Position numbers and translations under genes: made by a program. A stretch of 64,000 bases of DNA from Spinellus fusiger (Eukaryota; Mucoromycota; Mucoromycetes; Mucorales; Phycomycetaceae): positions 124,001 to 188,000 of the forward strand of contig JALLLS010000041.1 in NCBI GenBank assembly GCA_025094145.1, given 5' to 3'. Shown here piece by piece: positions 47,863 to 57,865 of this stretch; within the stretch, counting starts at the first letter, position 1; each line of letters starts with the position of its first letter. Below the pieces are notes generated by a model. The model was not told where the DNA came from, did no database searches, and worked only from the letters and a program-made list of their open reading frames with translations.

Positions 47863-48984
47863 TTAGAGGGCCTGAAGAATAGGAATAAGCGCCTCTATGA
47901 CTTTATCACCCACTTGAGTAGTAGATTGATCTCCACCCAAATCACGCGTACGAATGCCCTGATCAAGAACTTGACGCACTGCCTGTTCTACTGCCAATGC
48001 CTCCTGCTCATAACCAAGGGAGTAGCGCAACATCATTGCCACACTCAGTATAGTAGCAATGGGATTGGCAATGTTCTGACCAGCAATGTCAGGAGCAGAT
48101 CCATGGATTGGCTCATAAAGACCCAAACACTTTTGCACACCATCGGGCAGTCCATTCAAAGAAGCAGAGGGAAGCAGTCCAAGAGATCCAACAATGACCG
48201 ACGCCTCATCTGAGAGAATATCACCAAACATGTTCTCTGTCAGCACCACACCATTCAGCTTTCTTGGATTCTGCACCATGGCCATGGCTGCTGAATCCAC
48301 CAAGTGATGTTCAAAGGCAATCTGAGGGAACTCAGTCTCCAGCACACGTGTCACTGTCTTGCGCCACAGACGAGACGTAGCTAGCACATTTGCCTTGTCA
48401 ATAGAGTGTATTTTGCCCACAGGCGTCTGCTTCAACGCCAGGAGAGCCGCCAGCCGAGTGACTCGCTCAATTTCCTCGGCAGAATAGGGCAGTGTATCAA
48501 ACGCTTTGCCATCGTCCCCTGCCTCTTGACGGGCACCAAAATAGATACCTCCCACCAACTCACGCACAAACACAAACTGGGTGCCCTTGACAACGGCATC
48601 CTTCAGTGGGGAGAGATGGGTCAGGGATTCAGAGGCAAAGGTGACAGGACGCAGATTAGCATACAGATCCAGTGCTTTTCTTAATTGTAGTAGGCCTTGT
48701 TCAGGACGAGGTCCTGTGCTGATCTGAGCCCCGGGTAGACCTCCCACTGCACCAAGAAGAATGGCATCTGCCTTTCGACAGGCCTCCAAGGCAGTGTCGG
48801 GAAGAGGGAGTCCTGTCTTTTCAATGGCAGCCAGACCGATCAGTTCATGGGTGAATTGGAACTGGACGCCAAGCACAGTAGAGCGTTGGGCAGCAATGGC
48901 TTTGAGGACTTTGACAGCCTCTGCCACGACCTCAGGGCCAACACCATCCCCAGGAAGACAGACAATAGAAATAGGCTTGGACAT
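47863..48984 (-). CDS. LEU2: 3-isopropylmalate dehydrogenase
   Basis: An intronless ORF of 373 aa, the normal size. It starts [20 protein letters not shown] and has AILLGAVGG, the substrate-binding arginine region ([21 protein letters not shown]), [11 protein letters not shown] and the metal-binding Asp region [20 protein letters not shown], with the NAD-binding [13 protein letters not shown] near residue 290. It catalyses oxidative decarboxylation of 3-isopropylmalate in leucine synthesis; no mitochondrial presequence is seen, as in yeast Leu2. It is divergent from ILV2 across 1.8 kb and convergent with FIP1. Confidence 0.97.
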   Translation of the reverse strand: MSKPISIVCLPGDGVGPEVVAEAVKVLKAIAAQRSTVLGVQFQFTHELIGLAAIEKTGLPLPDTALEACRKADAILLGAVGGLPGAQISTGPRPEQGLLQLRKALDLYANLRPVTFASESLTHLSPLKDAVVKGTQFVFVRELVGGIYFGARQEAGDDGKAFDTLPYSAEEIERVTRLAALLALKQTPVGKIHSIDKANVLATSRLWRKTVTRVLETEFPQIAFEHHLVDSAAMAMVQNPRKLNGVVLTENMFGDILSDEASVIVGSLGLLPSASLNGLPDGVQKCLGLYEPIHGSAPDIAGQNIANPIATILSVAMMLRYSLGYEQEALAVEQAVRQVLDQGIRTRDLGGDQSTTQVGDKVIEALIPILQAL

Positions 48985-50777
48985 TGGAAGAAGAGGAAGA
49001 AGAGGAGGAGGAATAGGAGGAGGAATAGGAGGAGGAAGAAGAAGGGAGGAAGAAGAGGGTCCCTTTTTGTGTGTCGGGTGTATTTATGATTTCATGCCAG
49101 GTGCATTTATGACTTTATGCCTGGTGGATTTTAGAAGACAGACAGACAGACAGACAGACAGAGCCTACAGTTGTGGCTTGATGTGACATGATAGAATCCA
49201 CCAATCAGAGACCAGAATACTAGGAATGATTGGCTAGAAATGGATGATGGGAGATGGAATCATCGTGTGCACTCCTTTCCCCCTTCTCTCTTTCTCTCTC
49301 CTCGTGGGGCAGCCAATCATTGTGGGGTGTGGAGTGATGGCATGTGACATACAGAGTCAATAAGTAGAGGGGGAACACACTGTAGTCTTATGGGTCTCCT
49401 CACTAGCACAGCCTACTCTGCGCTGGGATGTTCACCCGCCCTTTCATAGTAAAGAGCAGTCTTTTCTATTCTTCTCCTGCCATTCAATACACACTACACA
49501 CTACACACTACACAGAATGGGTAGTGGACTCAGCTGCCCATTCAAAGTCCTCTTTCCTATATGTCTATTTATAATGTTGAAAGATGCCTCTGCCCCTATG
49601 AACTCCTGTGTTATTGTTGGTGGTGTTGGTGGTGTGGATCCCATCCGTCTGTCTTTTCTTCCTTGGGATGGAGAGGGAATAAATGAAGAAGATCCACTCT
49701 GCTCCATAGTGCACTTGTGGTATGAATTGACTAGCCAATTAGACACTAGATCAGATGCAGGGAGAGTTCTGTTATGCGATCTGTAGATGTGACATTGAGT
49801 TGTATATTTCTATTGGAGTTCCTTTTATGGTCAAGAGAACAAGTGCGTCCCCCTCTTTGTCTTCTTCCTCCCTCTGGTGGTGGTATGAATAAGAGAATGT
49901 ATGCCTTGTGTCTGCTTTTGAGTGTCAAAGTCATTCACAGCCAATACACTCTCTTATTCAATCTCCACCAGTCTACCTCAGCAGAAGCACTCTTCACTCA
50001 CACCTAAAGATGAGTGTAGATAAGAAGAACAAAAGAGAGAAGAGGAAAGTAGACTAAACAAACAACCACGCCCTGATGTGTCCTGTGTTAGACTGCACTG
50101 GACTATGCATCAGACTACACTGAGTTGCGCTGGTATAAGCAGACAGCACACCATAAAAGAACATAAGAAATAAGAACAGAAAGACATCTCACTCCTTGAT
50201 GCTCACTGGACAATGGCAAGAAGGCCATCTTTTCTCTTTTCTTTTCTTTTTTTTTAACACTACACTTTACCCTTTACACTTTTTGTTTAGCGTCACTGAC
50301 TTTTTGTGAACAAGAACGTCTCAACGTGGTATTGACCAATCAAATCATCATTTGTCTTTATCTTTGACCAAGAAATCCATCCCGTTCTCCTGATTGGTGT
50401 GACTCATGTCGTATCTCTGTCACATCATCCTCTAAGGTGTCAGTGATCGCTGGTCATCCTTTGTTGCTACTGCTCATGAACAACAACCAATAGAAAGCAG
50501 GGAGACATCTCTAATGATGGGAGAAGACAGTCCCTTATAGCAGACAACCCTCCCCTTTTATTGTCATTCTCTTTTATCCAATGTCTGTTCATCTTCTCTT
50601 TCTTTTTTTGGAAGGAGGTCTGTTGGATCTGCTGGGATAGAGTCTTGTCACTAAGGATGTGTCATTCTGTCTTTTAAGTTCTTCATTCGCCGCCAGAAAA
50701 GGGACTCGCACGTCAAGTTATTTGATCTCACTTTTTGGATTCTTTATGCATTTCTTCTTGATCCCATTCCATAAGAA
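48985..50777. promoter_or_regulatory. Shared upstream region of LEU2 and ILV2
   Basis: The 1.8-kb head-to-head region holds a purine-rich AGGAGGAAGAAG tract (48987-49060), a duplicated segment (GCATTTATGA.TT..ATGCC.GG, about 49081-49128), a GACA microsatellite (49137-49162) and several ATTGG/CCAAT boxes. ORFs at 49517-49786 and 49774-50007 lack recognisable features and are not called. I saw no CCGG(N4)CCGG-type Leu3 site. Confidence 0.5.
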
Positions 50778-53104
50778 ATGCTTTCTATTGCTGCAAGACA
50801 TTCGAGATCTCTATTGAGAACCTCATTGGCCAGATCCACATCATGGGCGTGTCTTTCAACGACCTCCTCTGCCTGTCAAGGGGCTGCTGCTGCTGTTCTA
50901 AAGTGAGTTCCATGCATCAAATCCATCCTGTTGCTCTTTAGGCTATTTCCATGGAAGAGCAAGTCACTTATTGTGCTTCTTTTGTTGATTTGTTTCCATG
51001 TGTCTACTATAGACCTTTGGATCTTAGTGTCGAAAGAGACGCCCACAAGTTGGATAGGTCCAATGCAAATCACAGTCCCACTGCCACTGCCAACCTCAAA
51101 GCCAAAGCCAACCTCAAAGCCAAAGCCAAAGCCAGTCCCAAAGCCATGGATGACTCCTTTGTTGGAATGTCAGGTGGAGAGATCTTCCATGAAATGATGC
51201 TGCGTCAGAATGTAGAGCATATCTTTGGATATCCTGGAGGAGCCATTCTGCCTGTATTCGATGCTATCCACGAGTCCAAGCATTTTGAATTCATTCTACC
51301 CAGACACGAGCAAGGTGCAGGCCATATGGCACAAGGCTATGCTAGAGCAACGTAAGGAGGGAGATCTCTCTCTATTCTATACACAAACTCATTCTTCTCT
51401 TCCAATGGGATGCAATCTATATACCTACTAGTGGCAAACCAGGCGTCGTCCTTGTCACCTCTGGACCAGGCGCCACCAACATCATCACACCTCTGGCAGA
51501 TGCATTGGCTGACGGCATTCCCCTCGTGGCTTTTAGTGGACAGGTCCCCACCACAGCCATTGGCACAGATGCATTCCAAGAAGGTAAAACAAAAGCATAG
51601 ATAGCCTGCATGCAAAGAACAAAAACAAAGAACAAGAGGAATAACAGTGAATGCATTGTGACTAGCCGACATCATTGGCATTTCAAGAGGATGCACGAAA
51701 TGGAATGTCATGGTCAAAGACATCTCCGAACTGCCTCGCCGCATCAACGAAGCCTTTACCATTGCCACCTCAGGCAGACCAGGACCTGTCTTGGTGGATC
51801 TTCCCAAAGACGTCACAGCGGCCATCCTGCGCCACCCCATCCCCACCAATGCATCCATTCCCTCCCGCCCAGTGGCCATCCCCAACACTGCTGTGGGTGT
51901 CATTTCAGAGAAGGAGCCCCTCCCCATCCAGCCCATCCTGAGAAAGGCAGCAGAACTGATCAACCAAGCCAAGTGCCCTGTGATCTATGCTGGCTATGGT
52001 GTGCTGAGCCATCCCGACGGCTACAAGGCCCTCCGCTCCCTCGCCAACAACGGCAACATCCCTGTCACCACCACCCTCTGTGGACTGGGGGCCTTTGATG
52101 AGATGGATCCAAAGTCACTCCACATGCTGGGAATGCATGGATCCTGCTATGCCAATCTGGCCATGCAGAATGCAGATGTGATCATTGCCCTGGGAGCCCG
52201 CTTTGATGACCGTGTCACTGGCAATGTCAAGTCGTTTGCCCCTCAGGCCATCAAGGCAGGCAAGGAGGGCAGAGGCGGCATTCTTCACTTTGAGATCATG
52301 CCCAAGAACATCAACAAGGTGGTGGAGGCGACCCATGCCATTGAGGGAGATGTGACGGAGAATGTGCAGCGCATGCTTCCTATGATCAAGTCGGCTCCAC
52401 GCAAGGGGTGGTTTGATCAGATCAATGCATGGAAGGCCAAGTACCCTTGGTACTATGAAAAGCCCACCTCAGACGAACAGACCGTCAAGCCACAGCAGAT
52501 CATTGAGGAGCTCAACACACAGACAGAACACATCAAGGACAAGGTGCTGATCAGCACAGGCATTGGACAGCACCAGATGTGGACTGCCCAGCTGTTCCGG
52601 TGGAGACATCCCCGCTCCTTCATTACCTCGGGTGGACTGGGGACCATGGGCTACGGACTGCCCAGTGCGATTGGTGCCAAGGTAGCAAAGCCTGACCATA
52701 TTGTCATTGATGTGGATGGAGATGCCTCTTTCTCGATGACGGCCATGGAGCTGGCCACTGCCGCTGAATTCAACATTGGCGTCAAGGTGCTCTTGCTGAA
52801 CAACTCCTTCCAGGGCATGGTAAAACAATGGCAGGACCTGTTTTACAAGAACCGCTATTCTGGCACTGTGATGAAGAATCCTGATTTCTGCAAACTGGCA
52901 GAGTCCATGGGAGTCAAGGCATTAAGAATCACCAAGACATCTGAAATCAAAGAGAAGATGGCCGAGTTCCTTGCTTATGACGGGCCGATTCTGATGGAGG
53001 CGGTTGTTTGCAAGAAAGAGCATCTTTTCCCTATGGTGCCTGCGGGTAAAGCCCTGGATGACTTTATTAACCACCCCTCCTGCCCTACAGAGAAGACAGA
53101 CTAG
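50778..53104 (+). CDS. ILV2: Acetolactate synthase catalytic subunit (acetohydroxyacid synthase)
   Basis: Four exons (50778-50902, 51013-51351, 51432-51583, 51666-53104) give 684 aa. The N-terminus is a mitochondrial presequence ([20 protein letters not shown]), followed by a Lys-Ala repeat linker ([14 protein letters not shown]). The catalytic glutamate is in [18 protein letters not shown] (about residue 138), then [16 protein letters not shown]. The thiamine-diphosphate motif [19 protein letters not shown]...NN is at about 555-585. The enzyme makes acetolactate and acetohydroxybutyrate, the first common step of valine, leucine and isoleucine synthesis, in mitochondria. The first intron spans an ORF-like stretch; I chose the acceptor that keeps the Lys-Ala linker in frame. 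Confidence 0.95.
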
Positions 53105-53383
53105 AGAGCGAGCGAGAGAGAGAGTACTCTCGAGAACGAGGACTGTCTTTTTTTTCCACTTCTCCATCTCCACTCACTAAGAAGCATCCCAACATGAACC
53201 CCATAAAGCATAAAAGCATAAAGCAAAACAGAACAAATAAACACATCAGCACATCAACAGATAGTTTTATCAATATTACTTGTGTTAATATTACAACTAT
53301 TGCTTTATTCTTATGAACACCATGCCCAATCTATCGACGGTGGTGATGAGAATAGGACTTTTACTCCACTTCTTTTCTCTCTC

Positions 53384-54089
53384 TTAACTCTGGTGGCGTT
53401 GTTGGTAGGCTTGTAACCACTGCTGCACTCTCTCCACATTGCTCTCCATGTCTTCTGTTGTATTGCTCTGTAATTCAACAATAATCTCAGGCTCATAAGA
53501 CTCATGGGCAGTCTCCAGAACTACTTGCATAATCTCACACTCCATGTTCTCCTGGATCTTACGCTGCTTGTAACCTCTACATTCACCTGTTGAGTCTCCC
53601 ATGCTTTCCTTTCTCTTTCTTTTCTTTCTTTTCTTTCTTTTTGCCTACCTCTTTTCCATGCGGTCATAGAGTGTGGCCGTGTCGGCTCGAAGGACAAGGA
53701 CAAGATCAAACCATCGTTCTGGGAATATTTCGCAGGTATGGAAATCAACCACCTTGCCACCTTCTTTCAGACTGTCTTCCAGTGTATCAATAAGCTGGCA
53801 AAAGACTGTATCAATAGCCCACTCCCATAATAACAATAATAACAACAACAATAACAATAAAAACACAATGACCAACCTTGTCTTCGTCCAGGACATGGGT
53901 GTCAAACTCCTCCAAATAGCCTTGGTGGAGCTTCTTGGCCTTGACAATAGCCCCCACGTTGATATGCTCGAGTCCAGTGACTTGGGCTATCATCTCACTG
54001 GTGGTGGTCTTGCCAGTACCGGGCGTCCCTGTCACTAGAATATTGGGAATAGGACGATCAGGTACTGCGATGTGTTCAGTGTCAGACAT
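53384..54089 (-). CDS. FAP7: Adenylate kinase isoenzyme 6 / ribosome biogenesis factor Fap7
   Basis: Exons 53877-54089, 53649-53794 and 53384-53576 give 183 aa. The P-loop GTPGTGKTTTSEMIAQVTGL is at about residues 20-40, followed by HINVGAIVKAKKLHQGYLEE and VVDFHTCEIFPERWFDLVLV. VLRADTATLYDRMEKRGYKQRKIQENMECE contains the LID-like region. This is the Fap7/hCINAP layout, an ATPase that acts on Rps14 during late 40S maturation. The first intron has a GTTGGT donor, less canonical than its neighbours, and a CAA/AAT-rich core. It is divergent from VPS26 across 250 bp and convergent with ILV2. Confidence 0.92.
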
Positions 54090-54339
54090 GGTAAGTATAA
54101 GAAAGAATCCATGCAAAAATAAAAAATAAGGAAAAATAAGGAAAAATAAAATAAAATAAAATAAAATGGAATGGAATTTTTTTTTTTCCTTTTTTTTTTG
54201 GTTGTCCCCTTCTCAGGATAAAAACTCCGAGAATGACATCAACGCCATCGTTCGTTGGAGTAGGGTTGGCATTGTCGCTTAAAGTGGAGCTTATTCCTCT
54301 GTCTCTTTATTTCTTCTTTATTTCCAACCTCCATTAACA
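54090..54339. promoter_or_regulatory. Bidirectional promoter of FAP7 and VPS26
   Basis: Only 250 bp separate the two start codons. It contains an AATAAAATAAAAT tract and an 11-nt T run near 54178-54200; no TATA box is evident. Confidence 0.5.
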
Positions 54340-55964
54340 ATGTCTATGGCTGTGAGTATTTCTCCGTATCTATTAGAGTGCAGTACAGCACAGTATGGGG
54401 TGGCCACTCATACATATCTACAAAAGAGCATTTTTGGGCTGTCTACGCCTGTAGACATTGATGTGCAGTTCTACCATGAAGACAAGCGCAAACACATTGA
54501 TGTCAAAGTAGACAAAGACAGACGCGAGAGCTACCCAGTGTATTTGGATGGAGAGACGGTGGCGGGAAAAGTATAAGGAGGAACAATGAAGAGCTAGGTA
54601 TATTAACAGTGTAGATTGCCATTCGTATCAAAGATGGCAAGAAACTCGAACACAATGGCATTAAAGTGGAGTTTGTCGGTAGCATTGGTAAGTCCCTCTG
54701 GTGTCTGTGCATGGAGAAGATGGAGCTCCAGAGACGTCTTCCTCTTGGCTTTCTCTCTTGACCTCTGATGATGGCCTCGAGTAGAACTATTTTACGACCG
54801 AGGAAAGTCGCATGAATTCCTTACCCTGTCTCAGGAACTCGCTGCTCCGGGAGAAATGCGTCAAAACACAAACTTTGAGTTTGAGTTTAAGAATGTAGAA
54901 AAGCAATACGAATGCTACAATGGTATCAATGTAAAGCTGAGGTAAGGAGGAGAGAAGGAATGACATCAGCGCCCTCTTTTTCTTTCTTTCTTTCTTACAC
55001 GACAGCCAACAACAGGTATTTTGTACGAGTGACAGTGGCACGTCGTCTCGCAGACATTATTCGTGAAAGAGACATTTGGGTGTACTCTTACCGCATGCCT
55101 ACTGAAGTCAACAACTCTATCAAAATGGAAGTGGGCATTGAAGACTGTCTGCATATTGAATTTGAATACAACAAGTCAAAGTAAGTCACACAGAGGAGGC
55201 TGTGGTGTGGAGAAAGGGTGTAGGCATTTTTGCCAAGTATCTTATCCATCCTAGATACCACCTGAAGGATGTGATTGTAGGCAAAATCTACTTTCTGCTG
55301 GTACGTATCAAGATCAAGACCATGGAGCTGTCCATTATTCGAAGAGAGACGACGGGTGCTGGTGAGTGGCGGCTGCGGTGTAAGAGAGTGGTGCACAGAA
55401 AGAAGAAAAAGGGCTGTACAGAAGGAGCACTGACACTGCACAGTGCCCAATGTCTACAATGAGAGCGAAACTGTCACCAAGTTTGAGATCATGGACGGTG
55501 CCCCTGTAAGAGGAGAAACCATTCCTATTCGGCTGTTCCTGGGTGGATTTGAATTGGCACCCACCTTTAGAGGTAAGGAAGTTGTTGGATGTGAGGCAAC
55601 AGAGACTGAGATTGGATTCCAGATGTGAATAAGAAGTTCTCGACACGATACTATCTGAATTTGGTGTTGATTGATGAGGAGAACCGTCGCTATTTTAAGC
55701 AGCAAGAGATCACCATGTTCAGGCGAAAAGGCAAGTCATGGTAGTCTATAAGGGACATTCCCAGAGTAGAGTGACTGACAAGGCATATTCTTCTTCCTAT
55801 TCTGCATGGCAACCACCTGTTGCTAATAATTAATTATTGACAACCTGCTAATAACTAATTATTGACAATCTGCTAATAACTAATTACCAACCAACACACC
55901 TACTCTCTCTCTCTCTCTCTCCTCTCTAACAGTCGACGATGGCTATCCTCCTGATGACGAGTAA
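54340..55964 (+). CDS. VPS26: Retromer subunit Vps26 (Pep8)
   Basis: Nine exons (54340-54351, 54427-54570, 54615-54687, 54785-54941, 55016-55180, 55255-55361, 55444-55572, 55623-55730, 55933-55964) give 308 aa. Arrestin-fold landmarks are in order: GLSTPVDIDVQF, YLDGETVAGK, HNGIKVEFVGSIELF, NNSIKMEVGIEDCLHIEFEY, KYHLKDVIVGKIYFLLVRIK, MDGAPVRGETIPIRLFLGG and RYYLNLVLIDEENRRYFKQQ. Retromer recycles sorting receptors from endosomes to the Golgi. The protein ends early with VDDGYPPDDE, lacking the longer tail of animal Vps26. The last intron has a GC donor (GCAAGT) and contains a triplicated segment. The first exon assignment (12 nt) is plausible but not certain. Confidence 0.93.
55820..55889. 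repeat. Three tandem copies of a ~25-bp unit inside the last VPS26 intron
   Basis: Units CTGCTAATAACTAATTATTGACAA repeat with few changes. Each carries CTAAT/CTAAC-like branch-site sequence upstream of the polypyrimidine (TC)n tract and AACAG acceptor. Confidence 0.85.
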
Positions 55965-56221
55965 TTAGTGTAACCATTATGGCATCAATAAAGAGCCCCA
56001 CCTCTAGCGGAGTAAATACAAGCCACCCTCGGAATGGCCAGCTGTTTGTAGGATGGAAGGAACTCACCTGAGATCCCCCTCTTTTCCCATCACTTGCGCA
56101 TCCAGTATGTAAACCAATGAATAAAGAATAATAGTTGCTGAATGGATGGATATCAGTGAATGGATGGATGGATGGACATCAATGGATGGAATGCTAATCC
56201 TTCTTCCTTAAGATAGAAGCA

Positions 56222-56785
56222 ATGAAGGACATTTACAAGGATGATGAACTCACCATTCCCACTGGTGTCAATGTGTCCGTCAAGGCCCGCTCCGTCACCG
56301 TCACTGGTCCCCGTGGCGAGTTGAAGAAGGACTTTGGTCACTTGAGCATTGAAATCAAGTTCCAAAGCAAAGACAAGCTCAAGTTCGTCGTTCACCACGG
56401 TCTCCGTAAGCACGTCGCCTGTATTCGCACTGTCCGCTCCTTGATCAACAACATGATCACCGGTGTGACCAAGGGCTTCGAGTACAAGATGCGTTACGTC
56501 TACGCACATTTCCCCATCAACTGCATTATCAACAACGGTGGTAAGGATGTGGAAATCCGTAACTTCCTTGGTCAAAAGGTTGTTTTCCGTGTCAAGATGC
56601 GTGAAGGTGTCCTTGTTGAGTCTTCCAAGGCCCAGAAGGATGAGTTGGTCCTGACTGGTAACGATCTTGAGGCTGTCTCTCAGTGCGCTGCCGATATCCA
56701 GCAGTCTTGCTTGGTCAAGAACAAGGATATCCGTAAGTTCTTGGACGGTATCTACGTCTCTGAGCGCAATGTCCTTGAGGCATAA
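56222..56785 (+). CDS. RPL9: 60S ribosomal protein L9 (uL6)
   Basis: An intronless ORF of 187 aa, the usual size. It starts [20 protein letters not shown] and has [49 protein letters not shown] and ends [20 protein letters not shown]. uL6 sits at the base of the P stalk in the large ribosomal subunit. Codon use is strongly C-ending, as in the other ribosomal-protein genes here, and produces a 220-codon antisense shadow. It converges with RPS23, about 240 bp between stops. Confidence 0.97.
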   Translation: MKDIYKDDELTIPTGVNVSVKARSVTVTGPRGELKKDFGHLSIEIKFQSKDKLKFVVHHGLRKHVACIRTVRSLINNMITGVTKGFEYKMRYVYAHFPINCIINNGGKDVEIRNFLGQKVVFRVKMREGVLVESSKAQKDELVLTGNDLEAVSQCAADIQQSCLVKNKDIRKFLDGIYVSERNVLEA

Positions 56786-57025
56786 AAAGACATTGAATGA
56801 TTTATAATAAAGCAATCAATAATAATCCAAGTCAAGTGTGTACCTATCAACTGTCTACAGTAGCAGTGGGAAGAGTTCTGTGGGTGAGCTTTGACTTGTA
56901 AAAGATCAGAAAGAAATTACTATATAACACATTGGCTTGTTTTCCATTGAAAAGGAGGGCGTGTTTTTATTATCGAAAATAGATCTTCTTTATGTTTTCT
57001 ATTCTTTTTTTCTCCTGCAAACACT

Positions 57026-57742
57026 CTATGATCTGGGCTTCTCCTTCTTCTCCTTGTAAAGAGCAAGAAGAGACACACCAGCCACCTTGACAACCTTGAA
57101 ACGGACACCAGGAATATCACCAATAGCACGACCCTTGCGACCGAAACCAGCAATCAACACCTCGTCGTTCTCATCAACAAAGTTCAAACAACCATCATTG
57201 GGGACGAAAGCAGTGACCTTTTTGCCGTTCTTGATCAACTGAACACGGACACACTTACGAATAGCAGAGTTAGGCTGCTTGGCTTCAACACCAATCTTTT
57301 CAAGGACGATACCCTTGGCGTGGGAAGCACCACCAAAGGGGTTGGAGCGGAAAGCAGTACCAAGAGCTCTCTTCTTGTACTGTTTGTCGGCCCAGCGTTG
57401 TTCACGACGGTGGTTGCGCAACTTGCGAGCAGCGTTCAATCCTCTAGGTTGTCCCTTACCTATTCACAAGAGAAAATGCAGTTCCTCATGATTAGCTCTT
57501 GGTCATTCACAGCAGTGATGCTTATGCGTGCAAAAAAAAGGAGAGTGCAAGATAAAGAATGGGAACGAAAGAGGCTGGCCCAAGAGGGCTTTATTGGACT
57601 GCTCTCCATTATCCAATCCACTTCCATCCACTTCCATCCAAAATGACGCTTCTTTTCTGTCTCTGAGTCGATTTGGGTGGTGGTGTTTTTTCTGATGGCT
57701 TTTTCTTTCTTCTATAAACCAATGGATGGACTACGTACCCAT
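57026..57742 (-). CDS. RPS23: 40S ribosomal protein S23 (uS12)
   Basis: Exons 57739-57742 (ATGG) and 57026-57459 give 145 aa, exactly the family length. Splicing ATG G to GT AAG gives [20 protein letters not shown]. Downstream are [60 protein letters not shown] and the end KEKKEKPRS. The first intron is 279 nt with a GTACGT donor. uS12 sits near the decoding centre and governs accuracy of translation. The TIR transposon copy 2 begins only about 120 bp upstream of this start codon. Confidence 0.96.
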
Positions 57743-57865
57743 GATGGATCCTGTTTAAAAAGGCAGTTCAATGGCTGGCCTACCTGCCCATAGGTTTTGC
57801 AGCTGTGGGATCCCCGGGTGCCCGAGTAAGCACGTGATGTGACAGCGAATAGTACGAGAGAGATA

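Noticed and set aside
49517..50007. ORFs of 89 and 77 codons between LEU2 and ILV2
   Set aside because: No motif, overlapping frames on both strands, and a location in a promoter region.
56153..56815. 220-codon antisense ORF over RPL9 (and a 193-codon one over RPL19)
   Set aside because: Mirror frames arising from strongly biased codon use in ribosomal-protein genes.
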